Shown piece by piece: positions 27,725 through 36,348 of a stretch of 64,000 bases of DNA. Each line of letters starts with the position of its first letter. The stretch's first letter is position 1. The stretch lies in the NCBI RefSeq assembly GCF_012927325.1, contig NZ_JABBGI010000003.1, positions 180,814-244,813 on the forward strand, in the 5' to 3' direction. Source of the DNA: Chryseobacterium antibioticum. Its GTDB lineage: Bacteria > Bacteroidota > Bacteroidia > Flavobacteriales > Weeksellaceae. The position numbers and the translations under genes are program-made. Below the pieces are notes generated by a model. It had not been told where the DNA came from. It worked only from the letters and a program-made list of their open reading frames with translations, and did not search any database.

Positions 27725-28912
27725 TTATGCGATAACACCGCTTCCAATCAGTTCCTCGTCAAGATACCACGCTGCAAACTGACCTTCCGCAATCGCTGAT
27801 TGAGGCTCTTCAAATTCAACATACAATGCATTCTCAAACTGATAAAGAACCGCTTTTTGCAATGCCTGTCTGTATCTGAATCTAGCCATGACTTCCATAG
27901 ACTTACCATTTTCCAGCTTTAGATCATCGCGAACCCAATGCAGCTCTGAATTGTCAATTTTTAATGCTTTTTTATGCAGTCCCGGAGAACTGTGACCTTC
28001 GCCCACAAAAATGATATTGTTTTCCATGTCTCTGGAGATGATAAAACAGCTTTCCTTATGGCCGCCTATACCAAGTCCCTTGCTTTGTCCGATCGTGAAA
28101 AATTGAGCACCCTGATGCTTTCCGATTACTTTACCGTCCGCTTTTTTATAATGGATTTTCTGGGATAAAAATTCCAGCTCTTCCTCTTTTGAAGAAAATT
28201 CGGGTTTTTCTACAGAAAATAAAGGTGAATCTTTGAAAATTTCTACAATTTCTCCTTCTTTAGGAACCAATTGCTGTTGCAAAAACTGGGGCAGACTTAC
28301 CTTTCCGATAAAACATAATCCCTGAGAATCTTTTTTGTCAGCGGTGACAAGCCCGATCTCTTTAGCAATTTCTCTTACCTGAGGCTTGGTGAGCTCACCG
28401 ATAGGAAACAAAGCTTTTGACAACTGATCCTGGCTCAGCTGACACAGAAAATAAGACTGGTCTTTGTTATTGTCTTTTCCTGCTAAAAGATGAAAAATTT
28501 CCTTTCCGTTTTCGTCAAAAGTAGAATTAACCTGTGCATAATGTCCTGTGGCTACTTTATCAGCCCCTAAAGACATTGCGGTCTTCATGAAAACATCAAA
28601 CTTTACTTCTCTGTTACATAAAACATCAGGATTTGGAGTTCTTCCTTTCTGATATTCGTCAAACATATAATCTACAATACGCTCTTTGTAAAGCTCGCTC
28701 ATATCGATGACCTGAAAAGGAATCCCAAGCTTCTGGGCTACCATCAGAGCATCATTACTGTCTTCAATCCACGGGCATTCATCCTCCAGCGTTACCGAAG
28801 CATCATTCCAGTTTCTCATAAACAAAGCGACCACTTCATGGCCTTGTTGTTGCAACAAATACGCTGTAACACTGGAATCTACACCTCCAGATAATCCTAC
28901 TACTACTTTCAT
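27725..28912 (-). CDS. mnmA: tRNA-specific 2-thiouridylase
   Basis: This 395-residue enzyme inserts sulfur at C2 of the wobble uridine of tRNA-Lys, -Glu and -Gln. It has the PP-loop SGGVDSS (8-14), the nucleophile Cys99 in [10 protein letters not shown] and the sulfur-accepting Cys200 in QGLCFIG. The C-terminal beta-barrel domain is complete. Sulfur donor proteins are not nearby, although a SufE is at 33754. Confidence 0.96.
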   Translation of the reverse strand: MKVVVGLSGGVDSSVTAYLLQQQGHEVVALFMRNWNDASVTLEDECPWIEDSNDALMVAQKLGIPFQVIDMSELYKERIVDYMFDEYQKGRTPNPDVLCNREVKFDVFMKTAMSLGADKVATGHYAQVNSTFDENGKEIFHLLAGKDNNKDQSYFLCQLSQDQLSKALFPIGELTKPQVREIAKEIGLVTADKKDSQGLCFIGKVSLPQFLQQQLVPKEGEIVEIFKDSPLFSVEKPEFSSKEEELEFLSQKIHYKKADGKVIGKHQGAQFFTIGQSKGLGIGGHKESCFIISRDMENNIIFVGEGHSSPGLHKKALKIDNSELHWVRDDLKLENGKSMEVMARFRYRQALQKAVLYQFENALYVEFEEPQSAIAEGQFAAWYLDEELIGSGVIA

Positions 28913-28962
28913 TTTATTTCAATTTTACGAAACTCTTAACGGGAGTTCTTAGTTTGACCCGG

Positions 28963-28970
28963 CAAAAATA
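28963..28970 (-). promoter_or_regulatory. Putative -7 element for mnmA
   Basis: Reads TATTTTTG on the minus strand, about 50 nt before the mnmA ATG. No clear -33 element at standard spacing. Confidence 0.4.
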
Positions 28971-29029
28971 CGACTAAAAAAATTCGAAAAAAAACCATAA
29001 TTTTAAACATCGATAAAAACAATATTAAT

Positions 29030-29557
29030 ATGAAAAAATTTATTATTCCTTTATTTGTAATGATTTCAGGATCAATATTTTCCCAGGTTTCAGTAGGCAC
29101 GGAGTCACAAGACAATAATAAATGGACGTTCGGTGGCGGAATCGGTTTAGGATTCGGAAGCAACAGTGCATTTTATCTGCAGGCTTCCCCAAGAGTAGGA
29201 TACAAAATCACCGATGATCTTGAGGGCGGGGTGGTAGGAAGTGTTTCCTGGCAGACTTCTAATTACTACAAATCAACGATGTTTGGAGTAGGACCTTTTG
29301 CCAATTATTATATTGCCCGATCATTTTATGTGGGGGCCAATCTTCAGCATTATTTTATCAATTATACAGACAAATTTTATGATTATAAAGTGAATGAGCA
29401 GGAAACTGCTTTATACCTTGGCGGCGGATATATGCAGAGGATAGGAGGGAACTCTTTTATGCAGCTGGGCTTAATGTATAACGTGCTTTGGAAAGAAAAT
29501 TCAAGTGTATTCTCGAGTGGGCTGGTTCCGAATATAGGATTTGTAGTAGGACTGTAG
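29030..29557 (+). CDS. Outer-membrane beta-barrel protein
   Basis: This 175-residue protein has a signal peptide (about 1-19, ending IFSQ), then alternating strands rich in Gly and aromatic residues (WTFGGGIGLGFGS, FYLQASPRVGYKI, GLVPNIGFVVGL), ending in a hydrophobic strand suited to Bam recognition. It resembles small OmpW/OprB-like eight-strand barrels of Bacteroidota. Function unknown. Single gene. Confidence 0.82.
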   Translation: MKKFIIPLFVMISGSIFSQVSVGTESQDNNKWTFGGGIGLGFGSNSAFYLQASPRVGYKITDDLEGGVVGSVSWQTSNYYKSTMFGVGPFANYYIARSFYVGANLQHYFINYTDKFYDYKVNEQETALYLGGGYMQRIGGNSFMQLGLMYNVLWKENSSVFSSGLVPNIGFVVGL

Positions 29558-29583
29558 ACTCGATAAAAAAAATTAAACATCAA

Positions 29584-29642
29584 TAGGAACGGGCTTTAGC
29601 TCGTTTCATTTTGACCTAATCCTGGATTGGCTTTAGCCAAAA
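29584..29642. repeat. Intergenic GGGCTTTAGC palindromic repeat pair
   Basis: Contains CGGGCTTTAGC (29590-29600) and, 28 nt later, the palindrome TTGGCTTTAGCCAA (29627-29640). A related GGGCTTTAGCCC occurs at 63874-63885. The position between genes suggests a small dispersed repeat. Confidence 0.5.
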
Positions 29643-29654
29643 CATAGAAAACAA

Positions 29655-29680
29655 AAAGCACCGGAATTTTCCGGTGCTTT
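29655..29680. terminator. Terminator between 29030 gene and clpC
   Basis: Perfect 11-bp stem AAAGCACCGGA/TCCGGTGCTTT with a 4-nt loop. Flanking A5 and TTT make it bidirectional between the two convergent genes. Confidence 0.88.
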
Positions 29681-29707
29681 CATTATTATTATAGTATTTG
29701 TTTAAAA

Positions 29708-32236
29708 CTAAGAAGACTTTTCAACCGTTTTTTTCGGTTTTGAAGTTTTTCCGGTCAATCCGTCTTTAGCTTCATTCACTTCAAGAACTACAGTTTCTCC
29801 TTCATTCAATTGCTTATTCACTAGCATTTCTGCCAATAAATCCTCAATATATTTCTGGATGGCTCGTTTTAACGGTCTTGCTCCGAAGTCTTTATCCCAT
29901 CCTTTTTCAGAAATAAAGTCTTTGGCATCTTCAGTTAATTCCACTTTATAACCTAATTTCTCTAATCTGCCATAAAGCTTGTTCAGTTCAATATCGATAA
30001 TTCTCTTGATATCATCCTGTACCAGAGAGTTGAAGATCACAATGTCATCAATTCTGTTTAAGAATTCAGGAGCAAATGCTTTTTTAAGGGCATTTTCAAT
30101 CGTGCTTCTCGCTCTTGTATCTGTACCAGTCTTTTTAGCTGACGTTCCGAATCCTACACCATCTCCGAAATCTTTAAGATCTCTTGTTCCAATGTTGGAT
30201 GTAAGGATAATAATCGTATTTCTAAAATCGATTTTTCTTCCTAAACTGTCTGTAACGTGACCTTCATCCAGGATCTGCAACAGGATATTGAATACATCAG
30301 GGTGAGCTTTTTCAATCTCATCCAAAAGAACCACAGCATAAGGTTTTCTTCTTACAGCTTCAGTTAATTGTCCACCTTCCTCGTATCCAACATATCCCGG
30401 AGGCGCACCCACCAATCTTGAAACCGCAAATTTTTCCATGTATTCACTCATGTCAATTCGGATCAGAGATTCGTCAGATTCGAAAAGTTCTCTTGCCATT
30501 ACTTTGGCCAGCTCGGTTTTACCCACTCCGGTTGTACCCAGAAAGATAAAAGTACCGATTGGACGGTTCGGGTCTTTAAGACCAGCTCTGTTTCTTTGAA
30601 TGGCCTTCACAACCTTCTTCACAGCATCTTCCTGACCAATCACTTTTCCGTTCAGTTTTTCATCCATCTGAGCTAACTTATCGAGCTCGTTTTTACCCAC
30701 TTTCGTCACCGGAACACCACTCATCATAGAAACCACTTCCGCTACATTTTCTTCCGTTACGGTTTCTTTTTTCTCTTTTACATCTTTGTCCCATTTATCC
30801 TGAGCAGAATTAAGTTCCATTTGAAGACGTTCCTCTTCATCTTTAAGCTTTCTGGCTTCAAGGTAGTCCTGAGCTTTTACAGCTTTCTGCTTCTTTTCTT
30901 TGATATCCTCAATTTTCTGCTCAAAATCAATGATTTCGGTAGGAACTTTCATGTTTTTAATATAAACACGTGATCCTGCCTCGTCCATCGCGTCAATAGC
31001 TTTGTCCGGTAAGAAACGGTCTGTAATATATCTTGATGTCAGATTGACACAAGCCAGAATTGCTTCTGGGGTATACACTACATTATGATGTTCTTCGTAT
31101 TTATCTTTAATTTGATTCAGGATCTGAATGGTTTCCTCAATATTGGTAGGTTCTACCATTACTTTTTGGAATCTTCTTTCCAAAGCTCCGTCTTTCTCGA
31201 TATACTGACGGTACTCATCCAGAGTTGTGGCCCCGATGCATTGAATTTCGCCTCTTGCCAAAGCAGGTTTGAACATATTGGATGCATCCAGACTTCCTGT
31301 AGAACTTCCGGCACCAACAATAGTGTGAAGCTCATCAATGAATAGGATGACATCTCTGTTCTTTTCCAGCTCCGTCATGATCGCTTTCATTCTTTCTTCA
31401 AACTGACCACGGTATTTTGTACCTGCTACCAAACTTGCCAGATCCAAAGTAATAACGCGCTTTCCGTAAAGAACTCTCGACACTTTCTTCTGCTGAATTC
31501 TTAAAGCCAGTCCTTCTGCAATCGCAGATTTACCAACTCCCGGTTCACCAATAAGAAGAGGGTTGTTTTTCTTTCTTCTCGATAAGATCTGAGAAACACG
31601 CTCAATTTCTTTTTCACGACCAATCACAGGATCCAATTTTCCGTCTCTAGCCAAAGAAGTTAAGTCTCTACCAAAGTTATCCAATGTAGGCGTTTTACTT
31701 TTTGCAGAACCTAAATTTCCTGAAGGCTTCCTCATCTGCTCAAATTCCTCTCTGTCGTCATCATCGTCATAAGCACTCATCTGTGGCGCCTGTCCAGAAT
31801 TTTTAAGCATTGTTTGGTACTCTTTTGAAACTCCTTCATAATCGATGTCGTAAGCGCCTAAAATATTTGAAGTAGGATCCTCATATTTATATAGAATGCC
31901 TAAAAGCAGGTGAACGGTATTAATTTCATTGCTTTTATATTGTCTGCATTCCAGCTCTGCACGTTTGATCGCATGATCTGCCATCTTGGTGAAAGAAATA
32001 TTAGTAACCTCTTCAGAAATAGGATTAAGACTTGCTGTATTTAAAGTTTCAATTTTTCTTCTGATTTGTGTTAAATCCGCATTAAGGCTTTGAAGGATTT
32101 CTTTTGCAGAGTTTTCCGTTTTTATAATACCTAAAAGTAGGTGTTCTGTATTAAGAAATTCACTTTTCAGCCTTTTAGCTTCGCTCTTGCTTTGTTTGAA
32201 CACTTGGCTCAAACCTTGTGAAAACTTATAATCCAT
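29708..32236 (-). CDS. clpC: ATP-dependent Clp protease ATP-binding subunit ClpC
   Basis: This 842-residue Hsp100 unfoldase contains two Clp_N repeats (about 1-150), AAA domain 1 (GEPGVGKSAIAEG; Walker B VILFIDELHT), a UVR-containing middle region (about 420-450), AAA domain 2 (GTTGVGKTELAKV) and a ClpB_D2-small domain, with a basic Lys-rich tail. It feeds substrates to ClpP. An ATG four codons upstream (32248) is possible; MDYKFSQGLSQVF is the typical N-terminus, so 32236 is used. Confidence 0.95.
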   Translation of the reverse strand: MDYKFSQGLSQVFKQSKSEAKRLKSEFLNTEHLLLGIIKTENSAKEILQSLNADLTQIRRKIETLNTASLNPISEEVTNISFTKMADHAIKRAELECRQYKSNEINTVHLLLGILYKYEDPTSNILGAYDIDYEGVSKEYQTMLKNSGQAPQMSAYDDDDDREEFEQMRKPSGNLGSAKSKTPTLDNFGRDLTSLARDGKLDPVIGREKEIERVSQILSRRKKNNPLLIGEPGVGKSAIAEGLALRIQQKKVSRVLYGKRVITLDLASLVAGTKYRGQFEERMKAIMTELEKNRDVILFIDELHTIVGAGSSTGSLDASNMFKPALARGEIQCIGATTLDEYRQYIEKDGALERRFQKVMVEPTNIEETIQILNQIKDKYEEHHNVVYTPEAILACVNLTSRYITDRFLPDKAIDAMDEAGSRVYIKNMKVPTEIIDFEQKIEDIKEKKQKAVKAQDYLEARKLKDEEERLQMELNSAQDKWDKDVKEKKETVTEENVAEVVSMMSGVPVTKVGKNELDKLAQMDEKLNGKVIGQEDAVKKVVKAIQRNRAGLKDPNRPIGTFIFLGTTGVGKTELAKVMARELFESDESLIRIDMSEYMEKFAVSRLVGAPPGYVGYEEGGQLTEAVRRKPYAVVLLDEIEKAHPDVFNILLQILDEGHVTDSLGRKIDFRNTIIILTSNIGTRDLKDFGDGVGFGTSAKKTGTDTRARSTIENALKKAFAPEFLNRIDDIVIFNSLVQDDIKRIIDIELNKLYGRLEKLGYKVELTEDAKDFISEKGWDKDFGARPLKRAIQKYIEDLLAEMLVNKQLNEGETVVLEVNEAKDGLTGKTSKPKKTVEKSS

Positions 32237-32388
32237 AATATATCTCATTAGAATAATGGCAGCGGTGCCATTTATTCATTATCTAAATTACAAATATTTT
32301 ACCAAAAATCAATTAATGACTTTATGGCAGAAAAAATTTTATTATCTTATTGAAAATGATTAAGTTTGTTATCCTTTAAAACTTCCCC

Positions 32389-32616
32389 ATGAATCCCGAA
32401 ATTACTACTTATATCGGATATTCTGCATCAATTTTCATAGTACTGAGTTTTATACTGAAAGATGTAAGAAAAATTAGAATTGTTAACATGATAGGGTGTG
32501 TCTGCTTTGTCATTTATGGTATTTTCAATGGAATGCTCTGGCCAGTTATTATTCCGAATGGGTTAATCTGCTTTATTCAGGTTTATTATTTGTTGGCGGG
32601 AAACAAAAAGGAATGA
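32389..32616 (+). CDS. Small YgjV-like membrane protein
   Basis: This 75-residue protein has three hydrophobic segments with SASIFIVLSFILKDVRKIR and NMIGCVCFVIYGIFNGM. The pattern resembles the YgjV/SemiSWEET-like small membrane family, whose transport role is unproven. Its stop overlaps the glycosyltransferase start (ATGA). Confidence 0.65.
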   Translation: MNPEITTYIGYSASIFIVLSFILKDVRKIRIVNMIGCVCFVIYGIFNGMLWPVIIPNGLICFIQVYYLLAGNKKE

Positions 32617-33707
32617 AGAAAAAAATAATTACTTCTGCTTTCAGTAACCTGTGTACAGACCAGCGGATTGAAAAGGTATGCCGGACACTGTATGAGAACG
32701 GTTATCAGGTAGAACTGATTGGAAACGACTGGAAAGGAGCTGAGCAAATGGATCGTCCTTACCCATTTTCCAGAATACATTTAGCTTCCAAAAGCTTGAA
32801 AACAGCTTATTTTGAATTTAATTGGAAACTGTACCATCAATTAAAGAAAAAAGCAGACAGCAACACAATTCTTCACGCGAATGATCTTGATTCACTGCTT
32901 CCAAATTATTTCATCGCTAAAAAATTAAATATTCCGCTTGTTTTTGACAGTCATGAAATTTTTTCAGAAATGCCTGCTGTTCAGGGCAAAATGTCACAAA
33001 AACTGTGGCGGTATTTAGAAAAAAAGATCATTCCTGAACTTACATTCATGATCACGGCCAGTGGAAGCTATGCAAAATGGTTCCAAAAAAAATATGGGCC
33101 CCATCCTGTTGTCGTTCAGAATGCACCGAGAAAAATGGAATTTACCATGAAAATTCCGGAGAACAACCCTAAAATATTTTTATATCAGGGGGCGATCAAC
33201 CCTTTTCGTGGGATTGATAAGGCTATTCTGGCAATGAATCACCTTGAAGGAGTTGTTTTCAAAATAGCAGGAGACGGGCCAAGAAAAAAAGAATATGAAG
33301 ATCTTGTTGCGAAAGAAAATCTTCAGCATAAAGTTCAGTTTTTAGGAAAATTGAAACCAGATGACCTCAGAGGTATTACGTTGACAGCAGATGTCGGTAT
33401 GAGTATCGAGGAAAATGGGGGCGAAAGCTACCTTTATTCTCTGCCGAATAAAGTTCTGGACTGCATCCAGTCTCGCGTTCCACTGGTGCTTGCAGATCTT
33501 CCGGAGATGCAGAATATTAAAAATCAATTTGATGTGGGAGAAATCATAAAAGACCACCGGCCGGAAAATATAGCAGCTGCTATCCGAATAATTCTAAATA
33601 AAGGAAGGGGAAGCTATCAGAAAGAACTGGAAAGAGCATCAAAAGAACTCTGTTGGGAAAATGAAGAAGTAAAGTTGTTGAAAGTTTTTGAAAAAGCATC
33701 AGAATAA
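32613..33707 (+). CDS. Glycosyltransferase family 4
   Basis: This 364-residue GT-B enzyme has an N-terminal acceptor domain (KKKIITSAFSNLCTDQRIEKV; DSHEIFSEMP) and a C-terminal donor-nucleotide domain (YQGAINPFRGIDKAI, IAGDGPRKKEYEDL, then EENGGESYLYSLPNKVLDCI). Start at the ATG overlapping the upstream stop by 4 nt; upstream in-frame Met codons lie inside the previous gene. Likely adds a sugar to a cell-surface glycan; donor and acceptor unknown. Confidence 0.9.
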   Translation: MKKKIITSAFSNLCTDQRIEKVCRTLYENGYQVELIGNDWKGAEQMDRPYPFSRIHLASKSLKTAYFEFNWKLYHQLKKKADSNTILHANDLDSLLPNYFIAKKLNIPLVFDSHEIFSEMPAVQGKMSQKLWRYLEKKIIPELTFMITASGSYAKWFQKKYGPHPVVVQNAPRKMEFTMKIPENNPKIFLYQGAINPFRGIDKAILAMNHLEGVVFKIAGDGPRKKEYEDLVAKENLQHKVQFLGKLKPDDLRGITLTADVGMSIEENGGESYLYSLPNKVLDCIQSRVPLVLADLPEMQNIKNQFDVGEIIKDHRPENIAAAIRIILNKGRGSYQKELERASKELCWENEEVKLLKVFEKASE

Positions 33708-33726
33708 ATAATCTTTATAAAATGGT

Positions 33727-33734
33727 TATCTTTG
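33727..33734 (+). promoter_or_regulatory. Putative -7 element for sufE operon
   Basis: TATCTTTG followed by C, an exact TAnnTTTG box 19 nt before the ATG at 33754. The -33 is not clear. Confidence 0.5.
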
Positions 33735-33753
33735 CATAAAATTTGTTAAAAAA

Positions 33754-34173
33754 ATGACCATTAAAGAAAAACAGCAAGAAATAATCGACGAGTTTGCTTT
33801 TCTCGATGACTGGGAACAGAAGTATGAATATATTATTGATCTTGGTAAAGAGTTAAAGGGTCTGCCCGAAGACAGAAAACAAGATGGTAATCTCATCAAA
33901 GGCTGTCAGAGCAAGGTTTGGATCGATGCTGAATACAAAGATGGAAAGCTTTTTTTTGATGCCGATTCAGACGGAATACTTCCTAAGGGAATTGTTTCAC
34001 TTTTAGTAAGCATCTACAGCGGTCATTCTACACAGGAAATCTTAGATTCTGACTTTGAATTCATTGCAGAGATAGGGCTTCAGGAATTTCTTTCGCCATC
34101 CCGAGCAAATGGATTAATGGCGATGACTAAACAGATTAAGTTTTACGCAGTTGCCTACCAGTTAAAATCTTAG
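33754..34173 (+). CDS. sufE: SufE-family sulfur acceptor
   Basis: This 139-residue protein accepts persulfide sulfur from the cysteine desulfurase SufS during Fe-S cluster assembly. The active cysteine is Cys51 in IKGCQSKVW. Length and C-terminal GLQEFLSPSRANGL are typical. Oddly, it heads a two-glycosyltransferase run with a 2-nt gap, rather than a suf operon. Confidence 0.92.
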   Translation: MTIKEKQQEIIDEFAFLDDWEQKYEYIIDLGKELKGLPEDRKQDGNLIKGCQSKVWIDAEYKDGKLFFDADSDGILPKGIVSLLVSIYSGHSTQEILDSDFEFIAEIGLQEFLSPSRANGLMAMTKQIKFYAVAYQLKS

Positions 34174-34175
34174 GC

Positions 34176-35147
34176 GTGACCAGAATTCTAGCATATCGTT
34201 TTTCCGCTTTTGGTGATGTCGCGATGACGGCACCTGTCTTCAGGGAGTTTCTGGAGCAGAATCCTGACGTGGAAATTATCATGGTTTCCAGAAAGAATTT
34301 CGAGGGTTTATTTGCTGATATTCCGAATGTTAAATTTAAAGGAATTAACCTTGATGACTACAAAGGGATCTTTGGATTGAGAAGGCTTTCTAATGAACTG
34401 CTCAAAGAATTTAATCCTGATTATATAGCCAATCTTCATGATGTGATCAGAACTAAAATTCTGGATAAGATCTATCGAAGAAAAGGGCTTAAAGTCTTTA
34501 AAATAAACAAAGGAAAAGAAGAAAAGGAAGAGCTTACGGATGTCTGGAACCTGAATAAAGTTCAGCTAAAAAAGACGGTGGAACGCTATGCAGATGTTTT
34601 CCGTGATATGGGGTTTAAAGTAGAGCTTTCTCATAAGTTGCGACCGGTTCCGGGGCAAAAATTAGGAATAGGTCTGGCTCCTTTCGCACAGCATAAAGGG
34701 AAAATGCTTCCCTTGGAAAAATCTTTTGAACTGGCCAGAATTTTGGCTCAAAAACACACCATCTATTTCTTTGGAGGGGGGAAAAAGGAAACCGAAACCC
34801 TTGAAAAGTGGGAAACTGAGATTCCAAATACCAAAAGCCTTTCAGGAAAATTAAACCTTTCAGAAGAGCTTCACAAAATCTCAGAACTGGAGTTGATGAT
34901 CTCTATGGATTCTGCCAATATGCACCTTGCCAGCCTTATGGGAACCAGGTGTGTTTCTGTGTGGGGGGCAACCCATCCTTATGCTGGTTTTTTAGGCTTC
35001 GGACAGAGCGAAAACGACGTGGTTCAGGTGAAAGACCTTACCTGCAGACCTTGCTCGGTTTTTGGTGATAAAGGATGTTATCGGGGCGATTGGGCCTGTC
35101 TTGAAGAACTTAATATCCAGAAGATCGTTGAAAAAATTCAATTATAA
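34176..35147 (+). CDS. Glycosyltransferase family 9 (heptosyltransferase-like)
   Basis: This 323-residue GT-B enzyme resembles ADP-heptose:LPS heptosyltransferases (RILAYRFSAFGDVAMTAPVF at the start; SMDSANMHLASLMGTRCVSVWGATHP; CRPCSVFGDKGC). A GTG start is used, 2 nt after the sufE stop; the next ATG is inside the first helix. Likely acts in LPS core or surface glycan assembly. The exact sugar is not inferable. Confidence 0.92.
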   Translation: MTRILAYRFSAFGDVAMTAPVFREFLEQNPDVEIIMVSRKNFEGLFADIPNVKFKGINLDDYKGIFGLRRLSNELLKEFNPDYIANLHDVIRTKILDKIYRRKGLKVFKINKGKEEKEELTDVWNLNKVQLKKTVERYADVFRDMGFKVELSHKLRPVPGQKLGIGLAPFAQHKGKMLPLEKSFELARILAQKHTIYFFGGGKKETETLEKWETEIPNTKSLSGKLNLSEELHKISELELMISMDSANMHLASLMGTRCVSVWGATHPYAGFLGFGQSENDVVQVKDLTCRPCSVFGDKGCYRGDWACLEELNIQKIVEKIQL

Positions 35148-36040
35148 TGTTGTTGTCAATCTGTATTCCTGTCTATAATTTTAATGTTCGCGGCCTCGTA
35201 TCTGATTTAAAGAAAGAGATTGGTGCTAATGGAATCAATGCAGAAATTATTTTGATTGACGATGCTTCTGATGAAAGCTATAAAAAGATTAATCAGATAC
35301 TTCAAAATGAGGTTGAAAACTTCATTTTTCTTGAAAAAAACATTGGAAGATCAAGGATACGTAACCTTTTTCAAAAGTACGCGGCAGGGGAGTACCTGTT
35401 ATTCCTGGATTGTGATGGAAAAATTACAGAAAAGAATTTCTTAAAAAAATATACAGAGTTTATACAAAAAGATCAGGACACCAAGGTTATTTATGGCGGC
35501 AGGACTGTTTTGGGACGCGCTTCGGGTCCTGAATATTATTTAAGGTGGAAATTTGCTATTGAAAGGGAAAATCTGCCTGTCGAGCTACGTTTGGATAAAC
35601 CTTATTTAAGTTTTCAGACCAACAACTTTATCATTAAAAGAGACGTTTTTGAAAAAATACATTTCAATCCTAATTTTCAAAAATATGGATACGAAGATCT
35701 TCTTTTTGCGATGGATTTAAAATCTGAAAAAATAAGTATAGATCACATAGACAACCCGATTCTTAATAATGATCTTGAAACTAGTACTGTATATCTTGAA
35801 AAAGTAGCGGAATCTGTAGAAAGTCTGACCAAAATACTTAAAGACGAAAGTCTGAAGTCAAAATTGTCAGAAGTAAAACTTGTGTGGCTGTACAATAAGC
35901 TGCCTTTTAAGCCTTTTATCGACCTGTTTTTAGATGATAAAACATTGTACGCTCTTAAGGCGAAACTTTTAAGAGGAAATGTTAATCTGCGCTATCTTGA
36001 TCTGTACAAATTAGGGCTACTTATAAAAAAGATGAAGTAG
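35147..36040 (+). CDS. Glycosyltransferase family 2
   Basis: This 297-residue GT-A enzyme has SICIPVYN at the N-terminus, IILIDDASDES, and LFLDCDGKI in the position of the DXD metal site. A C-terminal galactosyl-type extension follows (FQKYGYEDLLFAMDLK). Its start overlaps the previous stop (TAATG), so translation is coupled. Substrate unknown. Confidence 0.92.
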   Translation: MLLSICIPVYNFNVRGLVSDLKKEIGANGINAEIILIDDASDESYKKINQILQNEVENFIFLEKNIGRSRIRNLFQKYAAGEYLLFLDCDGKITEKNFLKKYTEFIQKDQDTKVIYGGRTVLGRASGPEYYLRWKFAIERENLPVELRLDKPYLSFQTNNFIIKRDVFEKIHFNPNFQKYGYEDLLFAMDLKSEKISIDHIDNPILNNDLETSTVYLEKVAESVESLTKILKDESLKSKLSEVKLVWLYNKLPFKPFIDLFLDDKTLYALKAKLLRGNVNLRYLDLYKLGLLIKKMK

Positions 36041-36073
36041 GTTTTTAAATATTTGCGGGACATATAAAACAAA

Positions 36074-36101
36074 AAAATCTCCCAGTTTCCTGAGAGATTT
36101 T
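36074..36101. terminator. Terminator of the tRNA-Val / GT2 junction
   Basis: Stem AAAATCTC/GAGATTTT with a 12-nt loop, directly beyond the 3' end of the first tRNA gene (minus) and after the GT2 stop. Confidence 0.65.
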
Positions 36102-36102
36102 G

Positions 36103-36177
36103 TGGGCCCTGAGGGATTCGAACCCCCGACCCTCTGGGTGTAAACCAGATGCTCTGAACCAACTGAGCTAAGAGCCC
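36103..36177 (-). tRNA. tRNA-Val (anticodon TAC), copy 1
   Basis: 75 nt, read on the minus strand. Acceptor GGGCTCT/AGGGCCC with one G-U, D arm GCTC...GAGC, anticodon stem TCTGG/CCAGA with loop TTTACAC (anticodon UAC, codon GUA), T arm with TTCGAAT, discriminator A. CCA is not encoded. Same sequence as copy 2. Confidence 0.95.
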
Positions 36178-36212
36178 TGAACTTTTTTTGAAAGGCTTCA
36201 GTTACCTTTGTG

Positions 36213-36287
36213 TGGGCCCTGAGGGATTCGAACCCCCGACCCTCTGGGTGTAAACCAGATGCTCTGAACCAACTGAGCTAAGAGCCC
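36213..36287 (-). tRNA. tRNA-Val (anticodon TAC), copy 2
   Basis: 75 nt, identical to copy 1 and 35 nt upstream of it in transcription. All arms fold as in copy 1. Probably co-transcribed and processed from one precursor. Confidence 0.95.
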
Positions 36288-36317
36288 CTAATACTTGTTT
36301 CCTCGTTTAGAGTGGTG

Positions 36318-36348
36318 CAAATATACGACTTATTCAGAAATCTCCAAA
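36318..36348 (-). promoter_or_regulatory. Promoter of the tandem tRNA-Val genes
   Basis: On the minus strand: TTTG (complement of 36345-36348), 19 nt, TATATTTG (36318-36325). The spacing is ideal and the box ends about 30 nt before the first tRNA base. The -33 lies inside the 3' end of folC. Confidence 0.75.

Noticed and set aside
36103..36287. tRNA-Val pair as a phage or integrative-element attachment site
   Set aside because: No integrase, no partial tRNA copy and no foreign-looking genes on either side.
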